This document shows, piece by piece, positions 25,031 through 32,470 of a stretch of 64,000 bases of DNA. Position numbers and translations under genes: made by a program. Source of the DNA: an uncultured Christensenellaceae bacterium (GTDB lineage: Bacteria; Bacillota; Clostridia; Christensenellales; Borkfalkiaceae); NCBI GenBank assembly GCA_910586655.1, contig CAJUIR010000004.1, positions 1 through 64,000 of the forward strand. The letters run 5' to 3'. The stretch's first letter is position 1. Each line of letters starts with the position of its first letter. The notes beneath the pieces were generated by a model, which ran no database searches, was not told the origin of the DNA, and saw nothing but the letters and a program-made list of their open reading frames with translations.

Positions 25031-25462
25031 ATGAAAACCTATATGGCAAACGCCCAAACGGTTGAAAGAAAATGGTACGTCGTCGATGCGGCAGGCGTTC
25101 CTCTCGGCAGGCTTGCTTCCAAGGTTGCGGCGATTCTTCGCGGCAAAAACAAGCCCGATTATACCCCCAACGTCGATACGGGCGATTTTGTAATTGTCAT
25201 CAACAGCGATAAGGCGGTTCTCACGGGCAAGAAACTCGAAGACAAGTATTACCGTTATCACACCGGTTACATCGGCGGGCTGAAAGAAATTTCTTACGGA
25301 AAATTGATGAGCGAACGCAGCGACCTTGCTGTTTACGAAGCAATCAAAGGCATGTTGCCCAAGAATTCGCTCGGACGCCAGATGATCAAAAAACTGCGCG
25401 TGTACAAAAACGCAGAACACAACCATGCGGCACAAAAGCCCGAAGCACTGAAATTATTTTGA
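25031..25462 (+). CDS. rplM: 50S ribosomal protein L13
   Basis: A 143-residue L13, an early-assembling large-subunit protein. The N-terminal MKTYMANAQTVERKWYVVDA, GRLASKVAAILRGKNK and the GMLPKNSLGRQM block (about 112-123) are diagnostic. AAGGAG precedes the ATG. It forms the standard rplM-rpsI operon with the next gene and is probably controlled by the structured leader upstream. Confidence 0.98.
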   Translation: MKTYMANAQTVERKWYVVDAAGVPLGRLASKVAAILRGKNKPDYTPNVDTGDFVIVINSDKAVLTGKKLEDKYYRYHTGYIGGLKEISYGKLMSERSDLAVYEAIKGMLPKNSLGRQMIKKLRVYKNAEHNHAAQKPEALKLF

Positions 25463-25473
25463 GAAGGTAAAAT

Positions 25474-25887
25474 ATGGCAAAGGTGAATTTGAAGAAAAAA
25501 TTACAATTCTGGGGTACGGGCCGCAGAAAGAAAGCAATTGCCCGCGTTCGTCTGATTCCAGGCGGTGCAGGAGCAATCGTGATCAACGACCGTGCTCTCG
25601 AAGATTATTTCCCGATGGGTACGCTTCAATACATTGTAAAACAGCCTCTCAACGAAGTGGCGGCGGACGGTAAGTACGACGTATTCGTAAACGTGATCGG
25701 CGGCGGTTATACCGGTCAGGCGGGCGCGATCCGTCTCGGAATCGCGAGAGCGCTTTTGCAGGCGGAACCCGAAACCCGTCCCGCACTCAAAAAAGCGGGC
25801 TTCCTTACCCGCGATCCCCGCGTGAAGGAAAGAAAGAAGTACGGCTTGAAAAAAGCGCGCCGTGCTCCCCAGTTCTCCAAGAGATAA
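25474..25887 (+). CDS. rpsI: 30S ribosomal protein S9
   Basis: A 137-residue S9 whose basic C-terminal tail reaches the P-site tRNA. The GTGRRKKAIARVRL segment near the N-terminus, the GGGYTGQAGAIRLGIARAL block and the conserved KKARRAPQFSKR end are all present. The N-terminus has a short basic extension. It follows rplM by 11 bp with its own ribosome binding site. Confidence 0.98.
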   Translation: MAKVNLKKKLQFWGTGRRKKAIARVRLIPGGAGAIVINDRALEDYFPMGTLQYIVKQPLNEVAADGKYDVFVNVIGGGYTGQAGAIRLGIARALLQAEPETRPALKKAGFLTRDPRVKERKKYGLKKARRAPQFSKR

Positions 25888-25889
25888 TC

Positions 25890-25926
25890 AAAAGCCGACT
25901 GCGGTTGCGGTCGGCTTTTCGCTTTT
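25890..25926 (+). terminator. Terminator of rplM-rpsI
   Basis: 13-bp stem AAAAGCCGACTGC / GCGGTCGGCTTTT (one G-T pair) with a GGTT loop and a T-rich tail. Confidence 0.85.
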
Positions 25927-25976
25927 TAATCTGATTGCGCCAAAACGGTTTTGCAAAGTATGTTTCGGAAAAACTT

Positions 25977-26258
25977 TTAACTGTTTTTGTCGATTTTTTT
26001 GGAAATGGAATCATGTCGCTCCAAAAAAGAGTTGAACGCGTTCCGTTCCGCAGAAGCCTGCGCGGCGGCTTGGAAATTTTCTTTGGCGGGATTGGGCGGC
26101 GGCGCAAAAGCCCCGTCGGTCTGTTTGGGGGTTATTTTTTCGGCTTCCGCAATATTTTCCTCCGTTGCGGACGGTTGTTTTTGATCTTTCGTTTGCGGTT
26201 TTGTCGCCATAATTGCGGAGATCGTATCTAATAATTCAAAAATTCCGAATTTTTCCAC
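25977..26258 (-). CDS. Small, disordered-looking protein of unknown function
   Basis: A 93-residue protein starting at a GTG with GGAGGG 9 nt upstream. A short N-terminal hydrophobic/helical part (MEKFGIFELLDTISAI) is followed by a Lys/Gln/Thr/Pro-rich, probably disordered middle and an Ala-rich helix with FNSFLERHDSI at the C-terminus. A minus-strand promoter lies at 26297-26326. The good ribosome binding site and promoter support a real gene, although the other strand is also open for part of this stretch. Confidence 0.6.
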   Translation of the reverse strand: MEKFGIFELLDTISAIMATKPQTKDQKQPSATEENIAEAEKITPKQTDGAFAPPPNPAKENFQAAAQASAERNAFNSFLERHDSISKKIDKNS

Positions 26259-26296
26259 AAAAATAATCCCTCCAATGAAAATTTCTCAAAGAAAAT

Positions 26297-26348
26297 AGCA
26301 TAAGTTTTACTGTTTTTGATTGTCAAAAACCTTATTTTAATATATAAT
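26297..26348. promoter_or_regulatory. Divergent promoters with overlapping -35 elements
   Basis: Plus strand: TTGTCA (26320-26325), 17 bp, TATAAT (26343-26348). Minus strand: TTGACA (26326-26321), 18 bp, TATGCT (26302-26297). Both -35 elements lie inside a 17-bp palindrome, TTTTTGA-TTG-TCAAAAA (26313-26329), so the two promoters should exclude each other. Confidence 0.7.
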
Positions 26349-26394
26349 AAACAACGTATCGTTAGAACAAATTTTTTCGATAAGGATAAGTCCT

Positions 26395-28833
26395 ATGCGT
26401 CAATTTAAGAAAAAAGCATTTTGCATCCTCACTGCGGCGGTCATGTCGGTCGGAGCGCTTTCGCTTACGGCGTGCGGAAACGGATTCCAACCCGTTGCCG
26501 CAGACAATTCGGGAAACGTACAATCCAACGGCGGATTTGCGGTTTCCACGAACGATTATTACTACTTCATTAACGGAGTAGAAGAATATTCCGCGGAAAA
26601 TACTTACGGCGACGTGGTTAAAGGCGCGCTCATGCGTGTTAAGAAAGACGAAGTCAAACAAAACAAATACGAAACGGTCATTCCTTCGCTGCTTGCGGCG
26701 GGAGATTATGAGTCGGGCGTGTACATTTACGGCGACCGTATTTATTACGCAACGCCCAATAACGTAAAAAACACTTCGGGCGTGGTCGAAAATGATTATC
26801 TCGATTTCAAGAGTGCAAAAACCGACGGATCCGACGTGCGCGACATCTTCCGCGCCGAGAAAAATGCCGTTCAATACCGTTTTGTAGAGGCAGGCGAGGG
26901 CGCTGAAAAATCCGTTTATCTCCTGTATGTCAACGAGAAAGATTTACACTCTTACAACGTTTCGACGAATACGGATACTGTGCTGGTCAAAGGCGGAACG
27001 TACGTGTTCAACGATACGGATAAATCCGATCCCTACGTTTATTACACGATGAGCGTTACGGACAAGATGGACAGCGATTTTTCCGTATCTTACAAATACA
27101 ATCAGATTTATCGCGTCCGCGCGGATGCGACGAAAGCGCCCTATGATTACACTTGGGATCAGAAATGGCTTGACGAGAACAACAACGGCGAAGTTCCGTA
27201 CGTCAATTTCGGGGAACTCGTGCTTGACGGCATCGGTAAAACCGACCTCGGCATGCAGGACGACGCGGGCCAAAAAGTCGTCGCAACGCAATTCAATAAA
27301 GACGCTGCGGAAGATTTATCCAACTGCCCTGCGATCGGTTATATCTACACGTTGCAGAGTTATACCAATCAAGGAATCTACTTCAAGCGCACGCTTGTTT
27401 ATACGCCCGGGTCCACTGTGGGCAGCGAAGGCGAACTCTATTACCTCCCCGCTTCCGACGTCACTGCGGAATGGAATACCGTGGAAGGCAACAACGGACT
27501 GGACGTCGTGGCGAATTCGACCAATCTGTCCAAAGCCTCTGCCGCCGCGTTGTTCTATCTTGACGGAGAGGAACATCACTACGTTTACGTAACCGGCACC
27601 AATATCTATCGTGTGGACGTAAACAAGCAGGACGGCAGCAATTCCAAGGAAGTGCAGATCGCTTACGACGCAAGCGGAGCGACGCTTATTTCGTTAGACG
27701 CTGTTTCCGACGAAACCTATCATTACGTTTATTATTCCCGATCCAACAACGGCGGTCTTTCCGTGGAGCGCGCGGTCTATAACGGCGACGAAAAAGATTA
27801 TTCCAATCTGATTTTCGGAGATAAAGACAACAAGCCTTACGAGCCCGTCAAACTGTTGAACGTTCAGCATGCGAGCGGTTGGTACGAGTACGAAATGATC
27901 GACAACATTTTGTTTTACGCCAATTCGGAATCGTTCGGGACTTCTCTGAATTATATCTATGCCGCCGACTTGAAAAATGCGGACGGAAGTCTGATGAACA
28001 ACGAAGAGTTGGACGCGCTCAATCAAAAGTATAATTCGATTTTCGCAACCGACAAAAAGGAAGGCTATCTGCAAAAAGTCAATCAGGAAATCGGCAGCGA
28101 TTATTCCAACGCGCTGAAATATTATTTCTACACGAACGAAACGGCGTTGTTCTGGGAGAATATTCAGGAAGCGCGCGACGCGGGAAAGAGCGAAAGTTAT
28201 ATCACGAAAAATCTGTATTCTTTGGAACAGCAAAAATTGTTTGCTGCGTTCACGGGCGGAGAGGACAAGTTCGAAGGGCTTGAAAAATCCGAAGATTTGC
28301 AGAAATTCTATGACGAAAACGAAACATTCTATTTCAATCTCAACTATTTCACCAACATGCTCGGGGGTATGAAAGAAGCGGACGAAGATGCTTACGAACA
28401 GTATTGGAAATCGAGCGTTCTCAAAGTATTCGTTCCCGAGGCAGAAGAGAAAGAAGAACTTGCCTGGTGGGCATGGATGCTGATCGCGCTTGCGCTCGCT
28501 GCGGCGGTCGCGGGAGTTGCCGTATTCGTCCTGCGCTATAAGAAGCGCCATGCGGACGGCGAACCGAAACCCGAAAAGATGCGCGTAGATACCACGGACG
28601 ACAAGGACGTAGACGTTTACGGCGTGAACGATGCGAATACCGCTGAGAGCGGCGAGGAGACCGTTTCCGAGGAAGAAACGCAGGAACCCGAGGCAGAACC
28701 CGTACAAGAAGAAACGGCGGAAGAAGCGGAACCTGCGGAGCAGACGGAAGATCAAACGGAGAATGCCGAGGACAATGAACCGAAAGGTGCGGAAGACGCT
28801 CCTGCCGAAGAAAAAGATCCTTACGAAAATTAA
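26395..28833 (+). CDS. Large lipoprotein with C-terminal membrane anchor and acidic tail
   Basis: An 812-residue secreted protein. The N-terminal signal peptide ends in a lipobox LTAC (Cys27), giving a lipid anchor outside the membrane. The body (about 40-680) has many Tyr/Asp/Asn-rich beta repeats with YYYFINGVEEY-, IYYATPNN- and HYVYVTGTNIYRVD-type strands, which suggests a beta-propeller-like fold. A single membrane helix (about 689-711) is followed by KKRH and a cytoplasmic tail of about 95 residues made mostly of Glu, Asp, Ala and Pro. Anchoring at both ends is unusual. I do not recognise the family or a catalytic motif. Confidence 0.85.
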   Translation: MRQFKKKAFCILTAAVMSVGALSLTACGNGFQPVAADNSGNVQSNGGFAVSTNDYYYFINGVEEYSAENTYGDVVKGALMRVKKDEVKQNKYETVIPSLLAAGDYESGVYIYGDRIYYATPNNVKNTSGVVENDYLDFKSAKTDGSDVRDIFRAEKNAVQYRFVEAGEGAEKSVYLLYVNEKDLHSYNVSTNTDTVLVKGGTYVFNDTDKSDPYVYYTMSVTDKMDSDFSVSYKYNQIYRVRADATKAPYDYTWDQKWLDENNNGEVPYVNFGELVLDGIGKTDLGMQDDAGQKVVATQFNKDAAEDLSNCPAIGYIYTLQSYTNQGIYFKRTLVYTPGSTVGSEGELYYLPASDVTAEWNTVEGNNGLDVVANSTNLSKASAAALFYLDGEEHHYVYVTGTNIYRVDVNKQDGSNSKEVQIAYDASGATLISLDAVSDETYHYVYYSRSNNGGLSVERAVYNGDEKDYSNLIFGDKDNKPYEPVKLLNVQHASGWYEYEMIDNILFYANSESFGTSLNYIYAADLKNADGSLMNNEELDALNQKYNSIFATDKKEGYLQKVNQEIGSDYSNALKYYFYTNETALFWENIQEARDAGKSESYITKNLYSLEQQKLFAAFTGGEDKFEGLEKSEDLQKFYDENETFYFNLNYFTNMLGGMKEADEDAYEQYWKSSVLKVFVPEAEEKEELAWWAWMLIALALAAAVAGVAVFVLRYKKRHADGEPKPEKMRVDTTDDKDVDVYGVNDANTAESGEETVSEEETQEPEAEPVQEETAEEAEPAEQTEDQTENAEDNEPKGAEDAPAEEKDPYEN

Positions 28834-28839
28834 ACTTGA

Positions 28840-28867
28840 TTCCCCTGCATCGCAGGGGAATTTTTTT
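28840..28867 (+). terminator. Terminator of the lipoprotein gene
   Basis: TTCCCCTGC / GCAGGGGAA stem, 3-nt loop, seven T. Confidence 0.9.
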
Positions 28868-29015
28868 ATACGATCCGGATATCCGCACTTCGCAAAAAAA
28901 GCGCGGGGCGGATCGGTCTTTTTCAATTGACGGTAAAAATCGAAGTTGGTCTCTCCCGACATTCAAAAAATTTTTTCACAATTTTAATTTTTTTATAAAA
29001 CGCATAAAAAAACAG

Positions 29016-29044
29016 TTTACAAAAAAAATAAATACTAATATAAT
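29016..29044 (+). promoter_or_regulatory. Promoter of the zinc-ribbon/acidic gene
   Basis: -35 TTTACA (29016-29021), 17-bp spacer, -10 TATAAT (29039-29044). A small AGTCGG / CCGACT hairpin follows in the leader, before the AGGAGG site. Confidence 0.75.
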
Positions 29045-29096
29045 TTATTAGCCCCAAAGTCGGGGGCGAAGCCGACTGTCAGGAGGAAAAACCGAA

Positions 29097-29585
29097 ATGG
29101 TACGTTATATGAAATGTCCACGCTGTGAACTGAATTATATCGACGCTGAAAAACAAACTTATTGCGACGTCTGTCAAAAGGAATTAAAGGGGATTTCTTT
29201 GGACACGGACGAACTGGACGATACGGAGGATCTGGCGAGCGAACTGTGCCCCGTCTGCAATGAAAACATGATGCGAGCAGGGGATAAAATGTGCGAGGAA
29301 TGCCGTAAAAAAGCGGAGTTCGACGAGGAAGAAATTTCCGATCCCGAAGAGGACGACGAGTGGCGCGAATATCTCGACGATACCGATTCCGATCTGGACG
29401 ACGAATTGGGCGAATCGCTGAAAGAAGAATTCAGCGACGCCGATTTGGAGGAGGAAGAAGAGGAAGAGGACGAAATTTACGAATCCGAAGAGGAAGATCT
29501 TGAATACGTTACCGGCGACGAAATTTATATGATCGCTGATGACGAGGACGACGAGGACGAAGACGGCGAGGACGACGATTTTTAA
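29097..29585 (+). CDS. Double zinc-ribbon protein with long acidic tail
   Basis: A 162-residue protein. Two CxxC pairs at Cys7/10 and Cys23/26 make a first zinc ribbon and Cys51/54 with Cys66/69 a second. From about residue 74 to the end almost every residue is Asp or Glu, with runs of Glu and Asp, so the protein is extremely acidic. Such tails often mimic nucleic acid or bind basic proteins; that is inference. AGGAGG lies 10 nt before the ATG. Own promoter and terminator. Family not recognised. Confidence 0.85.
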   Translation: MVRYMKCPRCELNYIDAEKQTYCDVCQKELKGISLDTDELDDTEDLASELCPVCNENMMRAGDKMCEECRKKAEFDEEEISDPEEDDEWREYLDDTDSDLDDELGESLKEEFSDADLEEEEEEEDEIYESEEEDLEYVTGDEIYMIADDEDDEDEDGEDDDF

Positions 29586-29612
29586 CTGAATCAGAAAATA
29601 ACATCAAAACTG

Positions 29613-29646
29613 CGGCAGGCGCTGAAAAGCGCCTGCCGTTTCTTTA
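29613..29646 (+). terminator. Terminator of the zinc-ribbon/acidic gene
   Basis: CGGCAGGCGC / GCGCCTGCCG stem, 6-nt loop, T-rich tail. Confidence 0.9.
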
Positions 29647-29804
29647 TTTCAGGAATAATGGGTTATGTTCGTCCATACATTATAACACGGTACAAATTCG
29701 ACACAAAAGGTTTCGTTACAGGAGATAAAAGACAAAAACAGTGACCTTTCGGCAAAATCTGCCCTAATATTCGTCAAAAAATATTTTATCATATAGGTGT
29801 TGCA

Positions 29805-30575
29805 ATGCGGTTTATTACCATTCGACTGAAATACGCAGTTATGGCGTTTGCGCTCATCGCGCTCATCACGGTAGGCGCGTTTACGGCGAGCGCGGCGGGC
29901 GCGGCGGACGTTTATTGGACCGGTAAACGGTCGCTCCCCATTTATAACGTTGACAGGGACGACAACAAAATCGCGATCTCGTTCGACTGTGCCTGGGGTG
30001 TGGACTATACCGACGAAATACTTTCTCATCTTGCGGAAGCGCACGTTCGTGCAACTTTTTTCACTGTTCAGTTTTGGACGGAAAAATATCCCGAATATAT
30101 CAGTAAAATAAATAATGCGGGACATGAAATCGGAACGCACAGCGCGACGCATTCTTATATGTCGCGTCAAAGCGAAACGGAAATCAGGTCGGAACTGAAA
30201 ACTTCGTCCGAAGCAATCACCTCGATCACGGGCAAGCCCGTCGAACTGTTCCGCCCGCCATACGGCGATTATGATAATCTTCTGATCGAAACTTCGAACG
30301 CGGTCGGCGTGTATCCCATTCAGTGGGACGTCGATTCCCTCGATTGGAAAGATTTGTCGGCGGCGGATATCGTGTCAAGGATCGTGGAGCGGGTCAAGAG
30401 CGGTTCGATCATTCTTTGTCATAACAACGGGTTGCATACGGCGGAAGCGTTGCCCATCGTGATCGATACTCTTCGCGCGAAAGGATTTGAATTTGTACCG
30501 ATCGGCGAACTGATCTACCGTGAGAACTATACGATCGACTCTACTGGCAAACAAACGCCCAACGGCGCAGCCTGA
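29805..30575 (+). CDS. Polysaccharide deacetylase, PdaB-like (CE4)
   Basis: A 256-residue carbohydrate esterase family 4 protein. An N-terminal membrane anchor/signal (about 8-34) leads to the NodB domain: SFDCAWG (about 64-70; the metal-site Asp segment as in PdaB), THSATH (about 111-116; zinc histidines), RPPYGD and a C-terminal ILCHNN. PdaB-type enzymes act on peptidoglycan or spore cortex in spore formers. The ATG has AGGTG about 8 nt upstream. It precedes the ssb-like gene by 36 bp, probably in one transcript. Confidence 0.9.
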   Translation: MRFITIRLKYAVMAFALIALITVGAFTASAAGAADVYWTGKRSLPIYNVDRDDNKIAISFDCAWGVDYTDEILSHLAEAHVRATFFTVQFWTEKYPEYISKINNAGHEIGTHSATHSYMSRQSETEIRSELKTSSEAITSITGKPVELFRPPYGDYDNLLIETSNAVGVYPIQWDVDSLDWKDLSAADIVSRIVERVKSGSIILCHNNGLHTAEALPIVIDTLRAKGFEFVPIGELIYRENYTIDSTGKQTPNGAA

Positions 30576-30611
30576 TATTTACTCGGCAAAAGGAAAAACT
30601 TGGAGGTATAT

Positions 30612-31295
30612 ATGGATTACAACTCGGAAAAAAACAACAAAGTATACTTTATGGGAGAAATTGTATCAGACGCAAAATTTTCGCACGAGGTTTACGGCGA
30701 AGGATTTTATGAATTCTTTGTCAAAGTAATGCGCCTTTCGGGGCAGGCCGACGTTCTTCCCGTTACCATTTCGGAACGGTTGATCCAAGGCAACAACTTC
30801 AAAATCGGCAGCATGATCAGCGCGCTCGGACAGTTCCGCAGTTACAATAAACTGGAAGGCGGAAAATCCAGACTGATGCTTACCGTATTCGTGCGAGAGA
30901 TCGTGGAGCCTTCTCCGTCGAACAATCCGAACAGTATCGTGCTTTCGGGTTATATTTGCAAACCGCCCATCTACCGTACAACGCCGTTCAACCGCGAAAT
31001 TGCCGATCTTTTAATCGCGGTCAACCGTGCATATAATAAATCCGATTATATTCCCTGTATTGCTTGGGGGCGCAACGCGCGTTTTGTGCAAAATCTGAAA
31101 GTGGGCGACAGGGTGGCGCTTTCGGGCAGGATCCAGAGCCGCGAATATCAAAAGCGTCTTTCGGAAACGGAGGCTGTCACTATGACGGCTTACGAAGTTT
31201 CCGTTTCCAAACTTGCCGCATTCGACGACAGTGAAACCTTCGACTTGGAGGGGGAATTCGACCTTTACGCCATGCCTTCCGATAACGCAGGCTGA
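30612..31295 (+). CDS. Two-OB-fold single-stranded DNA-binding protein-like
   Basis: A 227-residue protein made of two successive OB-fold units (about 8-95 and 100-205). Each begins with an SSB-like strand (VYFMGEIVSDAKF; IVLSGYICKPPIYRTTP), and the second has IPCIAWGRNARFVQNLKVGDRVALSGRIQSREY, the classical SSB core. The acidic C-terminal tip seen in replicative SSB is lacking. The start at 30612 has GGAGG 5 nt before it. It is distinct from the standard ssb of the rpsF-ssb-rpsR operon and its partner is unknown. Confidence 0.82.
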   Translation: MDYNSEKNNKVYFMGEIVSDAKFSHEVYGEGFYEFFVKVMRLSGQADVLPVTISERLIQGNNFKIGSMISALGQFRSYNKLEGGKSRLMLTVFVREIVEPSPSNNPNSIVLSGYICKPPIYRTTPFNREIADLLIAVNRAYNKSDYIPCIAWGRNARFVQNLKVGDRVALSGRIQSREYQKRLSETEAVTMTAYEVSVSKLAAFDDSETFDLEGEFDLYAMPSDNAG

Positions 31296-31314
31296 GTTCA
31301 TTGTTCTTAAAATC

Positions 31315-31346
31315 ATACGCCGACCGAAAGGTCGGCGTATTTCTGT
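31315..31346 (+). terminator. Terminator after the SSB-like gene
   Basis: Perfect 11-bp stem ATACGCCGACC / GGTCGGCGTAT with a GAAA tetraloop. Confidence 0.85.
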
Positions 31347-31391
31347 ATTCGGACGGAGAATTCCCATGATTTGAAAACCGCGGAAAACCGC

Positions 31392-31419
31392 TTGATTTTC
31401 TGGGATAATATGGTATAAT
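31392..31419 (+). promoter_or_regulatory. Promoter of the DUF4250 gene
   Basis: -35 TTGATT (31392-31397), 16-bp spacer, -10 TATAAT (31414-31419). The ATG is 6 nt beyond, so the transcript is probably leaderless. Confidence 0.75.
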
Positions 31420-31425
31420 GTTACT

Positions 31426-31608
31426 ATGAATTTACCCAAAGACAGCGCGATCCTGCTCGGATTTCTGAACCTGAAACTGCGCGACGAATATTCTTCGCTC
31501 CGTGCGCTTTGCGAGGACTTGGATGCGGATCGGGAGGGAATCGAAGCGCAAATGCTTGCGTTCGGCTATGTCTATTCGGAACAAGCGAATGCGTTTGTCT
31601 GTGTATAA
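31426..31608 (+). CDS. DUF4250 family small protein
   Basis: A 60-residue protein matching, from memory, the DUF4250 pattern: MNLPKDSAILLGFLNLKLRDEY, a short helical centre with LDADREGIEAQML, and a C-terminal GYVYSEQANAFV. It looks like a compact winged-helix or helix-turn-helix domain; function is unknown. There is no ribosome binding site and the start codon coincides with the predicted transcription start. DnaA boxes lie 6 bp after its stop codon. Confidence 0.75.
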   Translation: MNLPKDSAILLGFLNLKLRDEYSSLRALCEDLDADREGIEAQMLAFGYVYSEQANAFVCV

Positions 31609-31613
31609 ATCGG

Positions 31614-31645
31614 TTATCCACATTTCCACATTCGGCTGTGGATAA
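31614..31645. promoter_or_regulatory. Inverted pair of perfect DnaA boxes with a third half-matching box
   Basis: TTATCCACA (31614-31622) and TGTGGATAA (31637-31645) are exact consensus DnaA boxes in opposite orientation; TTTCCACA (31623-31630) lies between them. Together they form a 10-bp inverted repeat GTTATCCACA / TGTGGATAAC with a 14-nt centre. They sit between two small genes, 20 kb from the putative oriC. Confidence 0.8.
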
Positions 31646-31660
31646 CTTTGAAGGGAAGTT

Positions 31661-31864
31661 ATGTCGCAATACGATTTAATGAAACTGTTTTCCGCTTATG
31701 ACGGGGAAATCTGCGAAAGCGATTTTACGCCCGAAGAAATGCTCGAATATCTTGCTTACGCCGAGGGAGAAAAACGGCCGCTCTCTCCTTCGGAATGGAA
31801 AGCAAAATATTTTGAATTTTACGACGACGTAAAAGACAAATCGCTGAAAAAGCAAGACTGGTAA
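31661..31864 (+). CDS. Small acidic protein of unknown function
   Basis: A 67-residue protein beginning MSQYDLMKLFSAYDGE, rich in Glu, Tyr and Lys, predicted mostly helical and without membrane segment. AAGGGAAG precedes the ATG. It follows the DUF4250 gene and the DnaA boxes by 15 bp, so the boxes could control its expression. Not recognised. Confidence 0.6.
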   Translation: MSQYDLMKLFSAYDGEICESDFTPEEMLEYLAYAEGEKRPLSPSEWKAKYFEFYDDVKDKSLKKQDW

Positions 31865-31869
31865 AAAAA

Positions 31870-31892
31870 TCCGCTTGCCGAATGCAAGCGGA
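31870..31892 (-). terminator. Minus-strand terminator
   Basis: TCCGCTTGC / GCAAGCGGA stem, 5-nt loop; the T-run (seven T) is on the minus strand side. It implies a minus-strand transcript coming from 31.9-32.4 kb. Confidence 0.7.
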
Positions 31893-31899
31893 AAAGCAA

Positions 31900-32043
31900 T
31901 CAGAGATCGGGTCGGTCGTCCGTCGAAGCGGGGATCGGTTTTTTATCGAGAAATGCAGAAATACCTTTTTGTCTCAGCCGTAAGATGCCTAAACAGAGGG
32001 GTGTGGCCGGCGCGTAGATACATACGCTTTCGATCACGATCAT
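31900..32043 (-). pseudogene. Possible membrane-protein remnant, 3' piece
   Basis: A 47-codon frame starting MIVIESVCIYAPATPLCLG, one hydrophobic helix and a polar tail ending in DDRPDL. It is in the same reading frame as the small membrane ORF at 32140-32349 but separated from it by three stop codons, and is followed by a minus-strand terminator. It could be the decayed 3' end of that gene or a separate tiny gene; it has no clear ribosome binding site. Confidence 0.3.
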
Positions 32044-32139
32044 GGATGCGAAAAATGACCAATACGCCTCGTTTGCCCCGAAACGCCTTCTGCATCCGTA
32101 TTATATGACGGCGCGGCAATTCCGTTAAGATATTTGTTG

Positions 32140-32349
32140 TTACGATAAAAATTTTGTCGGACGGAACGCGACGAGCCAAAACAGCAGCCACAGGGCGGAA
32201 ACGCCTGCAAGCGACAGTGCGGCGCGGTATGCGACGGGGTTGTTCGCCGAAAGGAACAACAGCAGATTCCATCCGGTCAGCGCGAAAACAGTCGCGCACA
32301 AGCCGAAAAATATCAATAAAGAGCAGCAGATCAGAGTCGTGATTTTCAT
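32140..32349 (-). CDS. Small membrane protein (possibly a truncated gene)
   Basis: A 69-residue frame with two strong hydrophobic helices (about 4-26 and 44-63) and ending FRPTKFLS. The frame is open further upstream to 32469, but that would overlap the control region and start of degV. There is no good ribosome binding site. Transcription on this strand is supported by the terminator at 31870-31892. Likely real or recently decayed; low certainty. Confidence 0.4.
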   Translation of the reverse strand: MKITTLICCSLLIFFGLCATVFALTGWNLLLFLSANNPVAYRAALSLAGVSALWLLFWLVAFRPTKFLS

Positions 32350-32470
32350 AAAAAAAGTTTGTGCAAAATAATTTAAAATATAGACGGGGGATGCGCCTCC
32401 CCGAAAAAATCCAAACAGCGGCGCACCGAAAAGCGCGGTAATATATGCGCAAAACGAAAGGAGAAACATT

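Noticed and set aside
27694..28962. 422-codon open frame antisense to the lipoprotein gene
   Set aside because: Phe/Arg/Val-rich shadow that crosses the terminator at 28840; no expression signals.
31875..32108. 77-codon plus-strand frame after the small acidic gene
   Set aside because: Arg-rich, starts inside the minus-strand terminator hairpin, no ribosome binding site.
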